From contig NZ_ML675580.1 in the NCBI RefSeq assembly GCF_007826885.1, positions 62,001-126,000 on the forward strand: DNA of 64,000 nucleotides. Direction: 5' to 3'. Every line of letters starts with the position of its first letter. Position 1 is the first letter of the stretch. The stretch comes from Candidatus Nitrosocosmicus arcticus. GTDB taxonomy: Archaea; Thermoproteota; Nitrososphaeria; Nitrososphaerales; Nitrososphaeraceae. This document shows, in pieces, positions 48,735 through 59,261 of this stretch. Both the position numbers and the translations under genes were made by a program. The notes beneath the pieces are model-generated. The model did not search any database and had not been told where the DNA came from. It saw only the letters and a list, made by a program, of their open reading frames with translations.

Positions 48735-49632
48735 ATAGATTTAGTAATATCTTTTTGCACTGAAAACCTGGAAAGCAAATCATTGGAAAAGGGAACTTAG
48801 CATCAATGTTATCAGATAATGGAACAATTGGAGAAGAATCGGAGTTTGTAAATTCATATTCCTTAATTTGTTGTAATTGTGTGATAGTTATTTCTCGTAT
48901 TTGTGCGTTACTGATATGAGATATATCTGTTTCGAATTCATTGAATATTGCATTGCGTATATTATTTGACAATATGCATAATGGAGTTTTTACTCCCGAG
49001 TCCTCCCATAATTGAATAATTTGATTCTTATCGATACTAATGTAGTTTGTCAATAACCAATACTCAATCCCAACATGTTTACTAACTAATTCTGCTTCAG
49101 CGAGTACAAGGTTTATCATTTGTTCTAGACCCCCCTGGTCATAGTTATCAAATTTTATATCTTGAGATAAATAATCAACCGATTTGTCATTTATTTTGAT
49201 ATTTTTCGATGATATTTCTTTAAAGTAGTTAATATTGGTGTGTGGTTTTTCTTTTCCATGTCCAAAATCCGATTTTATAGTAATTAATGATATATCTTTA
49301 TGATCATAATTTGGCAACAGACCCGTAGGTATCCCGGGAGCAAAAGCAGTGGGTTTATAATTTCTGTAATTTACAGCAAAGTTTTGGATCTCGTTACTAT
49401 TCGTAACGTAAATATTCATATCAAAGATCTCACTCGGAGATACTGGTATGGAAGCATTAGAAATAATATTGTAGCCGTTCATCTTATTAATGGTGGAAGA
49501 AACATTTACCAATAATGTGAGTTTATTTATATGGTTAGTAGAATAAAAATAGTATATCGACTGCTCAGAAGGTATATCGTACTTCAATAGGGCTTCAAAA
49601 TAGTAATCATCATGTGAAAGATTCTTAATCAT
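48733..49632 (-). CDS. Protein of unknown function
   Basis: 299 residues from ATG 49632. No signal peptide, no membrane helix and no recognised motif. The middle segment (LEQMINLVLAEAELVSKHVG, IEYWLLTNYISIDKNQIIQL) is helical; the N-terminal part is strand-rich (YYFYSTNHINKLTLLVNV). The last residues form a hydrophobic, Cys-containing tail (FPMICFPGFQCKKILLNL). The reading frame is long and uninterrupted, so the gene is probably real. Its stop overlaps the end of the pseudo-tRNA. Confidence 0.6.
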   Translation of the reverse strand: MIKNLSHDDYYFEALLKYDIPSEQSIYYFYSTNHINKLTLLVNVSSTINKMNGYNIISNASIPVSPSEIFDMNIYVTNSNEIQNFAVNYRNYKPTAFAPGIPTGLLPNYDHKDISLITIKSDFGHGKEKPHTNINYFKEISSKNIKINDKSVDYLSQDIKFDNYDQGGLEQMINLVLAEAELVSKHVGIEYWLLTNYISIDKNQIIQLWEDSGVKTPLCILSNNIRNAIFNEFETDISHISNAQIREITITQLQQIKEYEFTNSDSSPIVPLSDNIDAKFPFPMICFPGFQCKKILLNL

Positions 49633-49848
49633 CCCAATCTTCTTTATGAAAATTAATTATTAAGATTACCCCTTACAATGGAGGGAGATATCAGTCGATC
49701 ATAAAACAAATCAAACTCCAAACGGGCTCACTCATATTAGAAAAATGAAATATCTCATACTATTTATTTACCTAATCGGAAAAGTCATAATTCTAACGAT
49801 AATCAATAGTCTAAAATTCTTTTTTAAGAACATTTTGCTTCTTACATT

Positions 49849-50931
49849 ATGTCATTATCATGCAGAGAAGATTCAGATCCCGGTGGTTTTACAGCACGGA
49901 ATATAGTTGAAAGTGAATTTCCTGCGGAAGGTAATAACATTGACAAATTAGAATTCTTTCTAAATTATGTGATTCTGGCTCCTTCCAGTCACAATACGCA
50001 GCCGTGGAATTTTAAAATAATTAGTGATAGCACAATCGAAATATATGCTGATAGGACTAGGGCTCTGTCAGTAGTTGATCCAGATGATAGAGAATTGACT
50101 ATTAGTTGTGGAGCAGCATTATATAATCTACAGCTAGCTATATCTTATTTTGGATACACTTTTAAAACTTCATGGATCCCTGATGAAAACAACGATGATC
50201 TCCTGTCAAGTATCAATATCATGAGTATCGAAGAAAATCCAAATAAAACTGATAATGAATGTGTGAAAAAGCTACTTACGTCTATCACCAAAAGGCGTAC
50301 AAACAGGTTCAAATTTGAAAATAAAGAAATTCCTCAACCCATTATATCCGAGCTTGAATTAATCACATCTAAGCAGAAAAACATTTGGCTGCATACTTTA
50401 GAGGTAATAGAAGAAAAAGAACAATTTTCAAACCTCATTACAGAAAGTGTTGGTATTCAAATGTCAGATAAAAGATTTAGGCGAGAATTGGCATCTTGGG
50501 TTCATTCCAATCGAAGCTTCCTTGGAGATGGAATGCCGGGTTATGCGTTAGGGTTTAGTGATATAATGTCTTTGATTGCGCCTTCTGTCATTAGAACTTT
50601 TGATATGGGTAAAGGACATGCAGCGAAGGATAAGGATCTTGCTTTGGGTTCGCCCATTCTGATGGTAATTTGGGCCAATTCAGATAATAAAGTGGATTGG
50701 TTAAACGCTGGTTTGATTTTATCAAATATTTTGCTATATCTAAAAAGTGAAAGTATTTAGTGTTCATATCTTAATCAGTCAATTGAAGTTTCAGAAATAC
50801 GTAAACGGCTTATAGATATTCTTCCTAAATATGGAGAAAAATATCCTCAGTTACTACTGCGCGTAGGATACGGACAAAAAGAAGTGACCTACACCCAGAA
50901 GAAAAGAAAGGAAGTTCTGAGTGCCCTGTAA
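49849..50931 (+). pseudogene. Acg-type nitroreductase-family gene with in-frame TAG
   Basis: From ATG 49849 the frame encodes the FMN-binding nitroreductase fold of the Acg (Rv2032-like) subfamily: VILAPSSHNTQPWNFKI (about residue 44), DPDDRELTISCGAALYNLQL (about 82), RRTNRFKFE, and LGSPILMVIWANSDNK. It stops at TAG (50758-50760) after LKSESI, then continues in the same frame: CSYLNQSIEVSEIRKRLIDI, PQLLLRVGYGQKEVTYTQKK, ending at TAA 50931. The PQLLLRVGYG segment is the conserved end of this subfamily, so the TAG is a true interruption. One base change would repair it. No other lesion seen. Confidence 0.8.
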
Positions 50932-51210
50932 TCCGTTTTGTCACTTGGCGTAAAAATATATAGGTTATTTCGAAATACTTGCAAGTAATTTCAAAGGAAA
51001 CTAACTCATAAAAATACTTTGGATTCTGAAGCTATTTAGAAAATATCTTTGATAGTATAGGTTCCGTTCTCTTTTTATAGTCTTCGCGGTTTAGTCAAAC
51101 GGGTGGTAATTGTTCTTATATTACTGAGAATATCTTCAAAATCTACAAGTATTATTAACTACTTGTAAAAATAATAAAGATCTTCATACCTTCTTTCCAG
51201 TTTCTTTGAT

Positions 51211-52920
51211 TCACTTTACTGTTATCTTTGAAGTCATCCATGGATGTAATGTGCAATAATAATCATATTCTCCTTTCTTATCAAATGTGTGTTTAAACAA
51301 ACTGCTATCACCAATGATAATTCCAGATTCAAACACTCCTGTTGGACCTGCATCTGAATTACCAGACGTTACTGTATGAGGCACATTATCATCGTTATTA
51401 ATCCATGTCACTTCTGTGCCTAATTGCACTTCAGTATAAGATGGGTCGTAAAATATCGTACTATCGGGATTTGAAGAACCTGAAACTATTGAGATCTGAT
51501 TAGAGTCATTCTCTATATTTTTCTTGTCATGTGTACTTTCGGTATTGTTATTTGAAGTTAGGTTGAAATTAGCATTGTTTGTTTCTGTAATGTTTGTTGC
51601 TACTAAGGTTTCATCCATTTCTTTTATTATCTTTTTTTCTTCTTTATCTATTCCTTTATTCTGGAACTGTGCGATTACCTTTGGATTTTGTAGTTTCTTT
51701 TGCAGTTCATATTGCCAATCAAATGAGGATTCACTTTTGGTTAATGGCTCTGAAATATTATCAGACTGTTGTAAATTAGAAAATGTAGTAGTATTGTTGT
51801 TATTATAAACTTCTGTATCTAACCCTTTTGATTTAGAATCTTGATCAACTACTTCTATCTTTCCCATATTGCCCTTTTCCTCTTGAATTCCGTGAGTATG
51901 GAAGAAATAGGTACCGGGATATTTCCATTTGGCTTCAACTATTGATGCATCGCCTGGTGCTACCGAAACAGTTTGAGAATGAATAGGAAGATTATCCCAC
52001 AGGCCTGAAGGGTATGTTAAGAATGTAGTACTATGAAGATGGAAAGATGCTGGTATTGTGGTGCCAAGATTAATCAAATAAATGCGTATCAAATCATCTT
52101 GCTTAATTTGAAGTGGATTGTGTACATATTGATTAGCATATCCGTTTATAATGTAGTAATCAGCGTCAAACCCCATTTGATCTTTAAGGCTATATTCCCC
52201 CATTACCATAACAAATTCTTTTGCAGGGGCTACCCGATGTTTGTCAATTGGATCTACAATTAATGCTCCGTACATACCCATCCTAATATGTAAGGAGGTT
52301 GGGGGAGCGTGACAATGATACATTAGTGCGCCTGCAGGTTCGCCAGTTATATTATACAAGTATGTCTGTCCAGGCATTATTTGTGGAATTACACCGTCAT
52401 TTACATCATCATGATTACCATGAAAATGAATTGTATGAGGTATAGGAGATTTGTTTATGTATTTAATAGTCAGATTTTCACCTTCTGCTAATCTTATAGT
52501 TGGTCCAGGTACTGTTCCATTATACGTCCACGCTTTTACTCTTTTTCCGGGGGCAATGTCAATCTCGACATCCTCTGTAATCAATGTAATCTGTTTATTA
52601 GAACTATTAGTAATAGTAGATGCCTCCTTAACCAATGATGCAGGGATAGCAGCATTCGTATCGTTATTAATTTTACTAGTGCTTGCATTGGACAGGGATG
52701 TCGATGTTAATATATTCCCACTGCTGTTTGTATTTGCAGATGGTAACGTTTGATTACCCCCTTGTGCAAATGCATCCCTGTCAATTAAATTTGTATTGGC
52801 AATAGACAGACTTGTAATCAACATTACAACTGTAAAAAAAATTATTGATGGTAAAACTAAAAGTCGACTTTTTTTAATAAATTTTATGGTGTATATTAGA
52901 TTATGTATTTTAAATGACAT
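51211..52920 (-). CDS. Two-domain multicopper oxidase (NirK-like) with C-terminal cupredoxin
   Basis: 569 residues from ATG 52920. A signal/anchor helix (21-40) is followed by a Ser/Asn-rich linker. Domain 1 (about 105-230) carries PHTIHFHGNHDD and MYHCHAPPTSLHIRMGMYG, whose Cys-His...His...Met arrangement is that of type 1 copper in nitrite-reductase-like oxidases. Domain 2 (about 240-360) carries PASFHLHSTTF and YFFHTHGIQ. After an acidic linker (360-470) comes a plastocyanin-like domain with PHTVTSGN and YYCTLHPWM. Thaumarchaea encode several such oxidases, linked to nitrite/NO chemistry and copper; the fused cupredoxin would feed or receive electrons. It acts outside the cell. Confidence 0.88.
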   Translation of the reverse strand: MSFKIHNLIYTIKFIKKSRLLVLPSIIFFTVVMLITSLSIANTNLIDRDAFAQGGNQTLPSANTNSSGNILTSTSLSNASTSKINNDTNAAIPASLVKEASTITNSSNKQITLITEDVEIDIAPGKRVKAWTYNGTVPGPTIRLAEGENLTIKYINKSPIPHTIHFHGNHDDVNDGVIPQIMPGQTYLYNITGEPAGALMYHCHAPPTSLHIRMGMYGALIVDPIDKHRVAPAKEFVMVMGEYSLKDQMGFDADYYIINGYANQYVHNPLQIKQDDLIRIYLINLGTTIPASFHLHSTTFLTYPSGLWDNLPIHSQTVSVAPGDASIVEAKWKYPGTYFFHTHGIQEEKGNMGKIEVVDQDSKSKGLDTEVYNNNNTTTFSNLQQSDNISEPLTKSESSFDWQYELQKKLQNPKVIAQFQNKGIDKEEKKIIKEMDETLVATNITETNNANFNLTSNNNTESTHDKKNIENDSNQISIVSGSSNPDSTIFYDPSYTEVQLGTEVTWINNDDNVPHTVTSGNSDAGPTGVFESGIIIGDSSLFKHTFDKKGEYDYYCTLHPWMTSKITVK

Positions 52921-53278
52921 AAAAATACATTTTATGGTATGTTAACTGTCTATTTAATGCATCGTATTATTTCTAGATGTCCACTAATGTAGAAAAGAGT
53001 ATCAAGTGAGGAATGCCTATCGGATTGAATTGGAATAATAGTGACGATTATGGCCATATATATGAGGTTATCAAATCAACACTCCTAAACTACTAGAAGC
53101 TTGACAAAAATAAAAAAATTATCCAATCTTCTTTTTGTATTGGTCTCTAGTCACTTTAGACTTTAGAGCAAAAAAATACATTTCCGCTAATTCGGGTTCG
53201 TGATTATTTTCTTCTAATTCTAACACTTTTTATACATTTTATTTGTAGAAGCTAAACAACGGAACCATTATCGTAATA
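52921..53278. other. Intergenic, about 360 bp
   Basis: Spacer upstream of the multicopper oxidase. No gene recognised. Confidence 0.5.
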
Positions 53279-53320
53279 GGCCCAATGGGATTTGAGGAAG
53301 GTAGGTAAGGGGGTTCAATT
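53279..53320. other. tRNA-Met 3'-end relic (att-like)
   Basis: GGCCCAATGGGATTTGA (53279-53295) matches GGCCCAAGGGGGTTTGA at 62271-62287 in 15 of 17 bases. The following GGTAGGTAAGGGGGTTCAAT is shared with the relic at 55.3 kb (28 of 32 over 53289-53320 against 55300-55331). Confidence 0.55.
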
Positions 53321-53638
53321 AATTTATATCGCGTTTTCAGGTTATTTGATTTTTAAAAAATAAAATCGATAATCGATCACCGATACCTCATTAAACCTAA
53401 TCTTCTATCTAAAGCGATCAAAAAGAAGGGAAGGATTCCAAATAAGACTATAGATCTATTTTTACCTGGGCAGACATGATCAATTTATTATAATATGTTA
53501 AAATCGTAAAATAGTATAATGAAAATTGAAGAACAAGGATTCAACTTCTCGTCATGCTACCCATCACAAAATTCTAAAATGATTGAATTATCATTATTTT
53601 TTCCATGTTTTCAAAATGATTTGGATACAAGGATTTTA
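53321..53638. other. Intergenic, about 320 bp
   Basis: No gene recognised between the att-like relic and the PRC-barrel-like gene. Confidence 0.45.
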
Positions 53639-54193
53639 CTATTTTGGTAAGGAAGTATAATTATCCACTTCATAAGTTAGAAATTCAGCGAAATTCATGT
53701 TTAAAATAACATTACCTCCAATTGTATATATTTTGGATTTCGGAATATCATATCTCTGTACATAATTCCCAAATACAACGATCATATCGGTTGTTTCTTT
53801 CATGATAAAGCCTACGAAGTCTTCATTTAGTATTTTGACTCCCTTGCTAAGCAAGGAATTCGGATACATTGCTGGATAACTTTTGAACCTATCAGTAGGA
53901 AGGTGCCTTACCTTAATTATGTCATCAGCATTTAAGGGATTGCTCCTCTTTACTAGAAATTTTCTTGATATTTCTTTCATTGCTACATCCCCTAAGAGAT
54001 TTCTACCCGTTGTTTTAATTTCAGTAAAAGGAATATCATTTCTTTCATTTTGTACTTCTAATATTACCAAATTATCAACTGGTTCGTTATTTACATACCC
54101 GATATAAGGAATATTTAAGCTCATTACACCTCGATTAAAATTTTTCTGTTTGTCATTATTATATATCTTCATTGAATCTATTAAGGGTATCAA
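53639..54193 (-). CDS. PRC-barrel-like protein, paralogue of 33839-34216
   Basis: 184 residues (ATG 54193 or MKIYNN eight codons later). The C-terminal 80 residues (KGVKILNEDFVGFIMKETTD, IVVFGNYVQRYDIPKSKI, VILNMNFAEFLTYEV) share the barrel-like pattern with the 33839 protein. The N-terminal half is longer here and contains IPYIGYVNNEPVDNLVILEV, perhaps a second small beta domain. A decayed family A copy lies just upstream, mirroring the 32.9-34.2 kb locus. Confidence 0.62.
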   Translation of the reverse strand: MIPLIDSMKIYNNDKQKNFNRGVMSLNIPYIGYVNNEPVDNLVILEVQNERNDIPFTEIKTTGRNLLGDVAMKEISRKFLVKRSNPLNADDIIKVRHLPTDRFKSYPAMYPNSLLSKGVKILNEDFVGFIMKETTDMIVVFGNYVQRYDIPKSKIYTIGGNVILNMNFAEFLTYEVDNYTSLPK

Positions 54194-54365
54194 TCAATAT
54201 CTCGTTATTAATGTAATTTAATCACTATTATATCAAAAATTCTGAATGATTCCTTCAATAGAATCATTAAATTGTGATTAAACACGATCGATCAAGAATT
54301 AGAACAATTACTTTCATAAATTCTAAAATCAGTTGTCTTAGTATATCCAAATTTAATTTAGAACA

Positions 54366-54485
54366 AATAGTAATAATGGATTATCAAGCGTTGGATCAAT
54401 TAACCCTATCCTCTGGTAATTGCTAATAGCTTTCATATTTTCTCAATTCGTAATTTCTTTGGGAAAGTCCATTGGCATGATGCCT
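54366..54485 (-). pseudogene. Remnant of a family A gene (see 32855-33205)
   Basis: Minus strand: RNYELRKYESY, a TAG, QLPEDR, then after a shift LIDPTLDNPLL. This matches RNYQLRKYESKQIQSDR and TLIDATLDNPSS of the intact gene, with clear DNA similarity as well. Only the last 40 codons remain. Confidence 0.75.
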
Positions 54486-54923
54486 CACTGTTTAGTAATG
54501 GACACATTCTATTCTAAAATCAACTAGAAATTATAATTAGCTATTTGACCTATTAGTGAATAAAAATTCTAATTAAACCGTTGACTAATTCCTAAGAACT
54601 AATACAATTAAAACATATAAAATAGTCATTATTCACATTTTACTAACTGTAAGTATTGGGTGAGGGTATTGATCCGTTATGCCATCTCAAGACCTTTATT
54701 GGCTTACACCAAAGCATACAACCTCTTGCAGAAGGTATACAATATTACGCTAAATAAATTTAAATTATTTACTGATCAGGAATTGTTTACCTTAATTTTT
54801 TAACTACTAGGTATTTTCATTCGTAATGAAGACTAATGAGAGACATCTTGTAATAGACTCAAATTGGTCTATCCCTCATTAAAACAATAAAAGTTACTAA
54901 ACTCATTTTAATATTACTTATTG
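54486..54923. other. Intergenic, about 440 bp
   Basis: No gene recognised. Confidence 0.5.
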
Positions 54924-55085
54924 ATGAATGATAGGGTATATGAAAAGAAAAAGCAACTTATTCTAAGATTTACCAAAAAACACAGAAAAGTAGATGATTC
55001 ATTTATTCTAAATGAAGTTAACATTGATTATGACACGTTAATGAAGATAATTTCTGAATTACGTAGAGAAGGACGTTTGGATTAG
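54924..55085 (+). CDS. 53-residue helix-turn-helix-like miniprotein
   Basis: MNDRVYEKKKQLILRFTKKH, RKVDDSFILNEVNIDYDTLM and KIISELRREGRLD. The order helix, short strand, helix, recognition-type helix (YDTLMKIISELRREGRLD) is that of a truncated winged helix without the wing. Strongly basic at both ends. It could bind DNA. It is short but has sensible composition and start. Confidence 0.5.
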   Translation: MNDRVYEKKKQLILRFTKKHRKVDDSFILNEVNIDYDTLMKIISELRREGRLD

Positions 55086-55290
55086 GAATCGGGTAATTAG
55101 GTTTTAAACTTTGATTTTCGTACTATCAGAACTATAATAATATATTAATAGATTTTAGAGGAGACAGATGATTCATAAGGATATTAATAATACAATCATC
55201 CGCTGCGAATTAGTTAAAACTATGTAATTAAAACTATGAAGGAAGTATTTCATCAAAACACATCTTTAGATAGAGCGAAAATTTAGTGGA
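55086..55290. other. Intergenic before the att-like relic
   Basis: No gene seen. Confidence 0.4.
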
Positions 55291-55331
55291 GCGCAAGGGG
55301 GTTTGAGTTAGGTAGGTAAAGGGGTTCAATT
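55291..55331. other. tRNA-Met 3'-end relic (att-like), best match
   Basis: CAAGGGGGTTTGA (55294-55306) is identical to 62275-62287 inside tRNA-Met. The preceding ATTTAGTGGAGCG resembles the ATTTGACGTGGGCC flank of the tRNA end. The following AGGTAGGTAAAGGGGTTCAA pairs it with the 53.3-kb relic. Confidence 0.6.
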
Positions 55332-55812
55332 CGTCCTCTAGCATAAATTAATGACTAGTTAACCTCTTTCATTATATTCAACGTCTTAGGCCGAAAGGTA
55401 TGTAATACAAATTTGGGTCAATTTTTGGACGGATTTGTTTATAATATCGGGTTTTAAAGGTTTTCAAGATCCACCTTAGATTCTGGAAGGTCCTATTCAG
55501 AAAAATTACTTAATACTGTCGGAAATAATTTAGACTTCTATTTCAGTATTTTATAACCCATTTCTCTTGTCAAGAATCTCGACTGCTTAAACATTTCAAA
55601 TAGCCTATGTCTATTAGCGTTATTTTGATGATTTGGAAACTACAAGGCTTATTGCCTGATTAAGAATATCTTAATTTTTGACCATGGTAACAATATAGGA
55701 ATATTTTGGAAGAGTCCAGGAAAATTTTCTCGTAGCTCATAGCAAATAGACCTGACTAATCAAGTCCTATTTTGCAGTCATGGTCTAGATTATTTAACTT
55801 ATCTACAAGAAT
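55332..55812. other. Intergenic, about 480 bp
   Basis: No gene recognised downstream of the histidine kinase. Confidence 0.5.
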
Positions 55813-58215
55813 CTATGGTGAATGGACTTTGTCTTTAGCATCATCGAACCTCGGTAAACTAAAAATAAAAGTGGATCCAACTCCATCATTATTATTAAAC
55901 GCCCAAATTCTTCCACCATGGGCCTCCACTAATCTTTTGGTAATGTAAAGTCCAAGGCCAGTTCCATAATCTGAGTCTGTGATGAATTTCCCAAATAATT
56001 TTGGCATTATAGTTGAAGAAATTCCTTTACCAGTATCAGAGATGCCTATATATACTTCTTTTCTACTAGCCAAATCTTTTGATATAGCCTCAGATAAATT
56101 TCCTGTCTGGAAATTAGGTTGACTATTGATTTCGGGTAAATCCATACCGTTTTCTTTTACCAAAATGTCAATGCTACCATCATTTTTAGAAAATTTTATA
56201 GCGTTATCTATTAAATTAGTTAGGATCTGATTTAATCTTGACTTGTCTACATATACCCAACAAGGTTCGCCCAGACTATTATTTATTAGATTTATTTTAA
56301 TATTTTTATCATTTATTTTTCTTTCCAGTTGCAAATTAACTGTTTCATTAATTTCTTTAACCAGATCTACTTTTTCTTTGTATAGTGTTGCCAAACCATC
56401 TTTACTTCTGCTACTTGAATCAAGTTTGGCAACGTCTAAAAGATTATTTACGAGGTTATCCAATCTTGTAGCGTTTCTAGATATATTTTCGTGGTGTTGA
56501 TAGAGTCGTTTTATATATATCTCGAGTGCCGGGTCTGTTGTAATATTCTTATTTTTAAAAATATCATCAAATAATTCATCATCTAGTTCAGAATAACCGG
56601 TAATGGCCTGAGTAGGAGTTCTCAGTTCATGGGCTGCTGTATTGACAAATTCTTTCACCATATCTTCACTCTGTATTAGTTTTTCATTTGAGAATTCTAA
56701 ATCCCGTACATTTTGTAAAAGTTGGCTTGTTTTGTTATTGACTTCATGCTTGAGTTTCCTATTAATTGATAGCACTACGGCAATAAAACTAAAAACCATA
56801 GATAATAAGCAACCTACAAAAAGAAATGTAAAGACTATTTGGTTAGATATCAAATTATTGGCGGTTTCACTAAGGAAAAATTTGGTATTTGTGCTTAGAT
56901 AAAAAATATGCTGACCATTAAATAGTATTGGTTCAATATTTACAATAATTTTATTTCCTTGTTTATTAATTAGTTCTAATGTGCCTCTGTAACTTTGCTC
57001 CTTGTCATTTGTCAGATTCTGAAAAACAGTTTTCAAATATCCTGCGGTGGTGGAATTATATTCTTTCTTTATCAGAGCAAAATTTTCCGTGGATAAGTAG
57101 TCTGAGCCTACCTCAATTCTTTCATCACTAGAAAATATCACTACACCATTATTGTCAGTCACCAGAATATCTGGCTTTAGGGTTGCTGACAAAGTTTCAT
57201 AGGTAGAAGAAGAGGTAAATGAAGGGATTAAGAAGAACAAAGGCGATCGTATTATATTAGAATATTCTAAATTTTGAGATTCATCTGAATTTAATGTATT
57301 GTTATAAATACTGGGATTACCCAATGCAATATTGCCGCTATCATTGGTATTATTAATGATGTTTCTTGTAAATAAGGCATTATTAATATAATTATCAAGT
57401 GCAGCAGAGTTGATTGATGCTGTAACAATTCCCTTAAATTCAAAATTATCTTTTAGAAATTCAGTGTCAAGATTAAACAATATCGGTTGATCTTTAAATT
57501 CGGTGAAGTTTTTGATACTAGTAATATTAGTTAAACTAGCAATGACGTCCATGGTATTGGAAAGGCTTTGATTAATATCTGGATTGAGATTTCCAGAATC
57601 TGTCGTTGTTGTTATTGCATCAGGTTTTAACGACAAAACGGGATAGGCAATCACAATTCTTGGGACCTGATTAAAGTTTATGGTGTTAAAAACCTCAGAT
57701 ACAAAGGGCTTGTAAGTCTCTTTTGGTATTATAAAATACGGTCTTTCTGAAGCATTCAAGTTTGCATATTGTTGAAAAGTAGTTTTATTTCCCGAGAATG
57801 CTGTTGACCACATTCCCATTCCGTTTTCATCTATTCAGCCGTATCCTTCTGTGAGGTCGTTAGTTGTAGATTGAGCCGCTTCAAAATTAGGGATTGCAGA
57901 TAAGTTTTGTTGTTTTATTAGTACAACGCTGCTCAATAGATTTAGATTTGAAGAAACTACCTGAATCTTATTTTGTATTATCTCTTTTAGATATGTAATA
58001 GTGCTTATCGAATTTAATTTGACGTAGTCTATTGATATATTTTCTATTTGCTTTGATGACTCAACCAGGTATAAATATAGAATCAATGATAATATGAAAG
58101 AGATTATACAGATAATAACCAGAATAATTAATAGGATTGAAGAGGATTGAAATGATTTTAATTCAAACCTTTCTTGTAATTTATTAATACGGTTCAAAAT
58201 TGTCATCGTATTCAT
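55813..58215 (-). pseudogene. Membrane sensor histidine kinase interrupted by one TGA
   Basis: The frame from ATG 58215 encodes a membrane helix (residues 27-50) and the start of an extracellular sensor, then TGA at codon 127 (57835-57837) after LTEGYG. The same frame continues IDENGMGMWSTAFSGN and the rest of a Cache-like sensor, a second helix (about 467-490), HisKA with TAAHELRTPTQAITGY (His near 528), and a HATPase domain with DNAIKFSKNDGS, DTGKGI and GTGLGLYITKRLVEAHGG. Related sensors commonly read YxWLDxxGxLxW at this point, so Trp (TGG) is the likely original. The downstream 668 codons could be made from an internal start (ATG 57819), but without the first membrane helix. Confidence 0.82.
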
Positions 58216-58441
58216 TATTACTGTTACATTAGGTCTTTTTCCATTCCTTCTTATAAGACTTTAAAGTCGGCTTGATGATAATATTCATTCGGGGTACAAG
58301 GGAATTAACTGAAAGGGACGTGATACAAATTTGGTAAAAAATTAGATTCATTTCCTTATCCTGTAAGTAATGTTAAACATTATAGAATAGAGTCGCTTGC
58401 AGTGGTTCACTTTAGAATATCCGATACCAAAAAAAAGGGGT

Positions 58442-58885
58442 TCAGGTGGCGTTTTCGATCTTATTTTTCTTATAAATTATACCTGGGAACAATTCTCTCT
58501 TTATAACGTCCCTTTCTAGGGATACTCTTCCAGGTCCTGAAAGTAATAGACTGATTGCGATAGACATCAATAATAAATCTACTTCATATCCTCCTTGTCC
58601 AATAAGGCCATTTCCGGCTTTAACAATTAGAACAGCCCCTGCCATCTCTATAATAAAAAGAATTGATGCTATTCTTGTAAAGACACCTAAAATTAATACG
58701 ATACCGCCTATTACCTCCAGTATTCCTATTATTAACGCTAATTCTGGAGGAATACCTACAGAACCAAAGAATCCTTGAGTTCCAGGTAAATTTTCAAATT
58801 TCGGTAACCCATGAACTATGAATGCAATGCCCGCCATTATTCTAATAGGTAATGGTGCAAAGGCTGAAATTTTTTCTGTATTCAT
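58442..58885 (-). CDS. DoxX-family membrane protein
   Basis: 147 residues from ATG 58885. Four hydrophobic helices. RIMAGIAFIVHGLPKFENLP, then GFFGSVGIPPELALIIGILE and VIGGIVLILGVFTRIASILF, are the usual DoxX marks (GxxFxxHGxxK...E...GxxLxLG). The family includes quinol oxidase-linked and thiosulfate:quinone-linked subunits as well as general redox-stress proteins. Single gene; start and length fit the family. Confidence 0.88.
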   Translation of the reverse strand: MNTEKISAFAPLPIRIMAGIAFIVHGLPKFENLPGTQGFFGSVGIPPELALIIGILEVIGGIVLILGVFTRIASILFIIEMAGAVLIVKAGNGLIGQGGYEVDLLLMSIAISLLLSGPGRVSLERDVIKRELFPGIIYKKNKIENAT

Positions 58886-59164
58886 TGTTTGACAGGTATG
58901 AATGGTATATACTATTTAAAAAGGATCTCATTTATCTAAAACAAGAGTCCTTTATCTTTTGCTTTCAGTCTAGTGGACCTTCTTAAACTCATAACACATG
59001 CACTTTCTCATTCATCAAACAAGGAATTAATCCTAATATGGTCATGTTTAGGATGGAAATTCAAATGGCTAGTACTAAAGGATCTTTTTATATTGCATTA
59101 GGACCTTGGATCAATAGATATTTCTGATATTACCTTTTATTTTTTTTCTGTCCCATTTAATTAA
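58886..59164. other. Intergenic, about 280 bp
   Basis: No gene; ends at the att-like relic at 59165. Confidence 0.4.
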
Positions 59165-59198
59165 TGGGCCCAAAGGGCTTACTACCGATATCGGTCCT
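59165..59198. other. tRNA-Met 3'-end relic (att-like) with palindrome
   Basis: TGGGCCCAAAGGG matches the tRNA-Met end TGGGCCCAAGGGG in 12 of 13. It continues into CTTACTACCGATATCGGT, holding the 12-base palindrome ACCGATATCGGT (59184-59195), shared in diverged form with 42037-42060. Confidence 0.5.
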
Positions 59199-59261
59199 TT
59201 AATAGAGATTCTAACAGAAAACACTATTGAGAAAATATAAAAACTTTATCAAGATGCAGTA

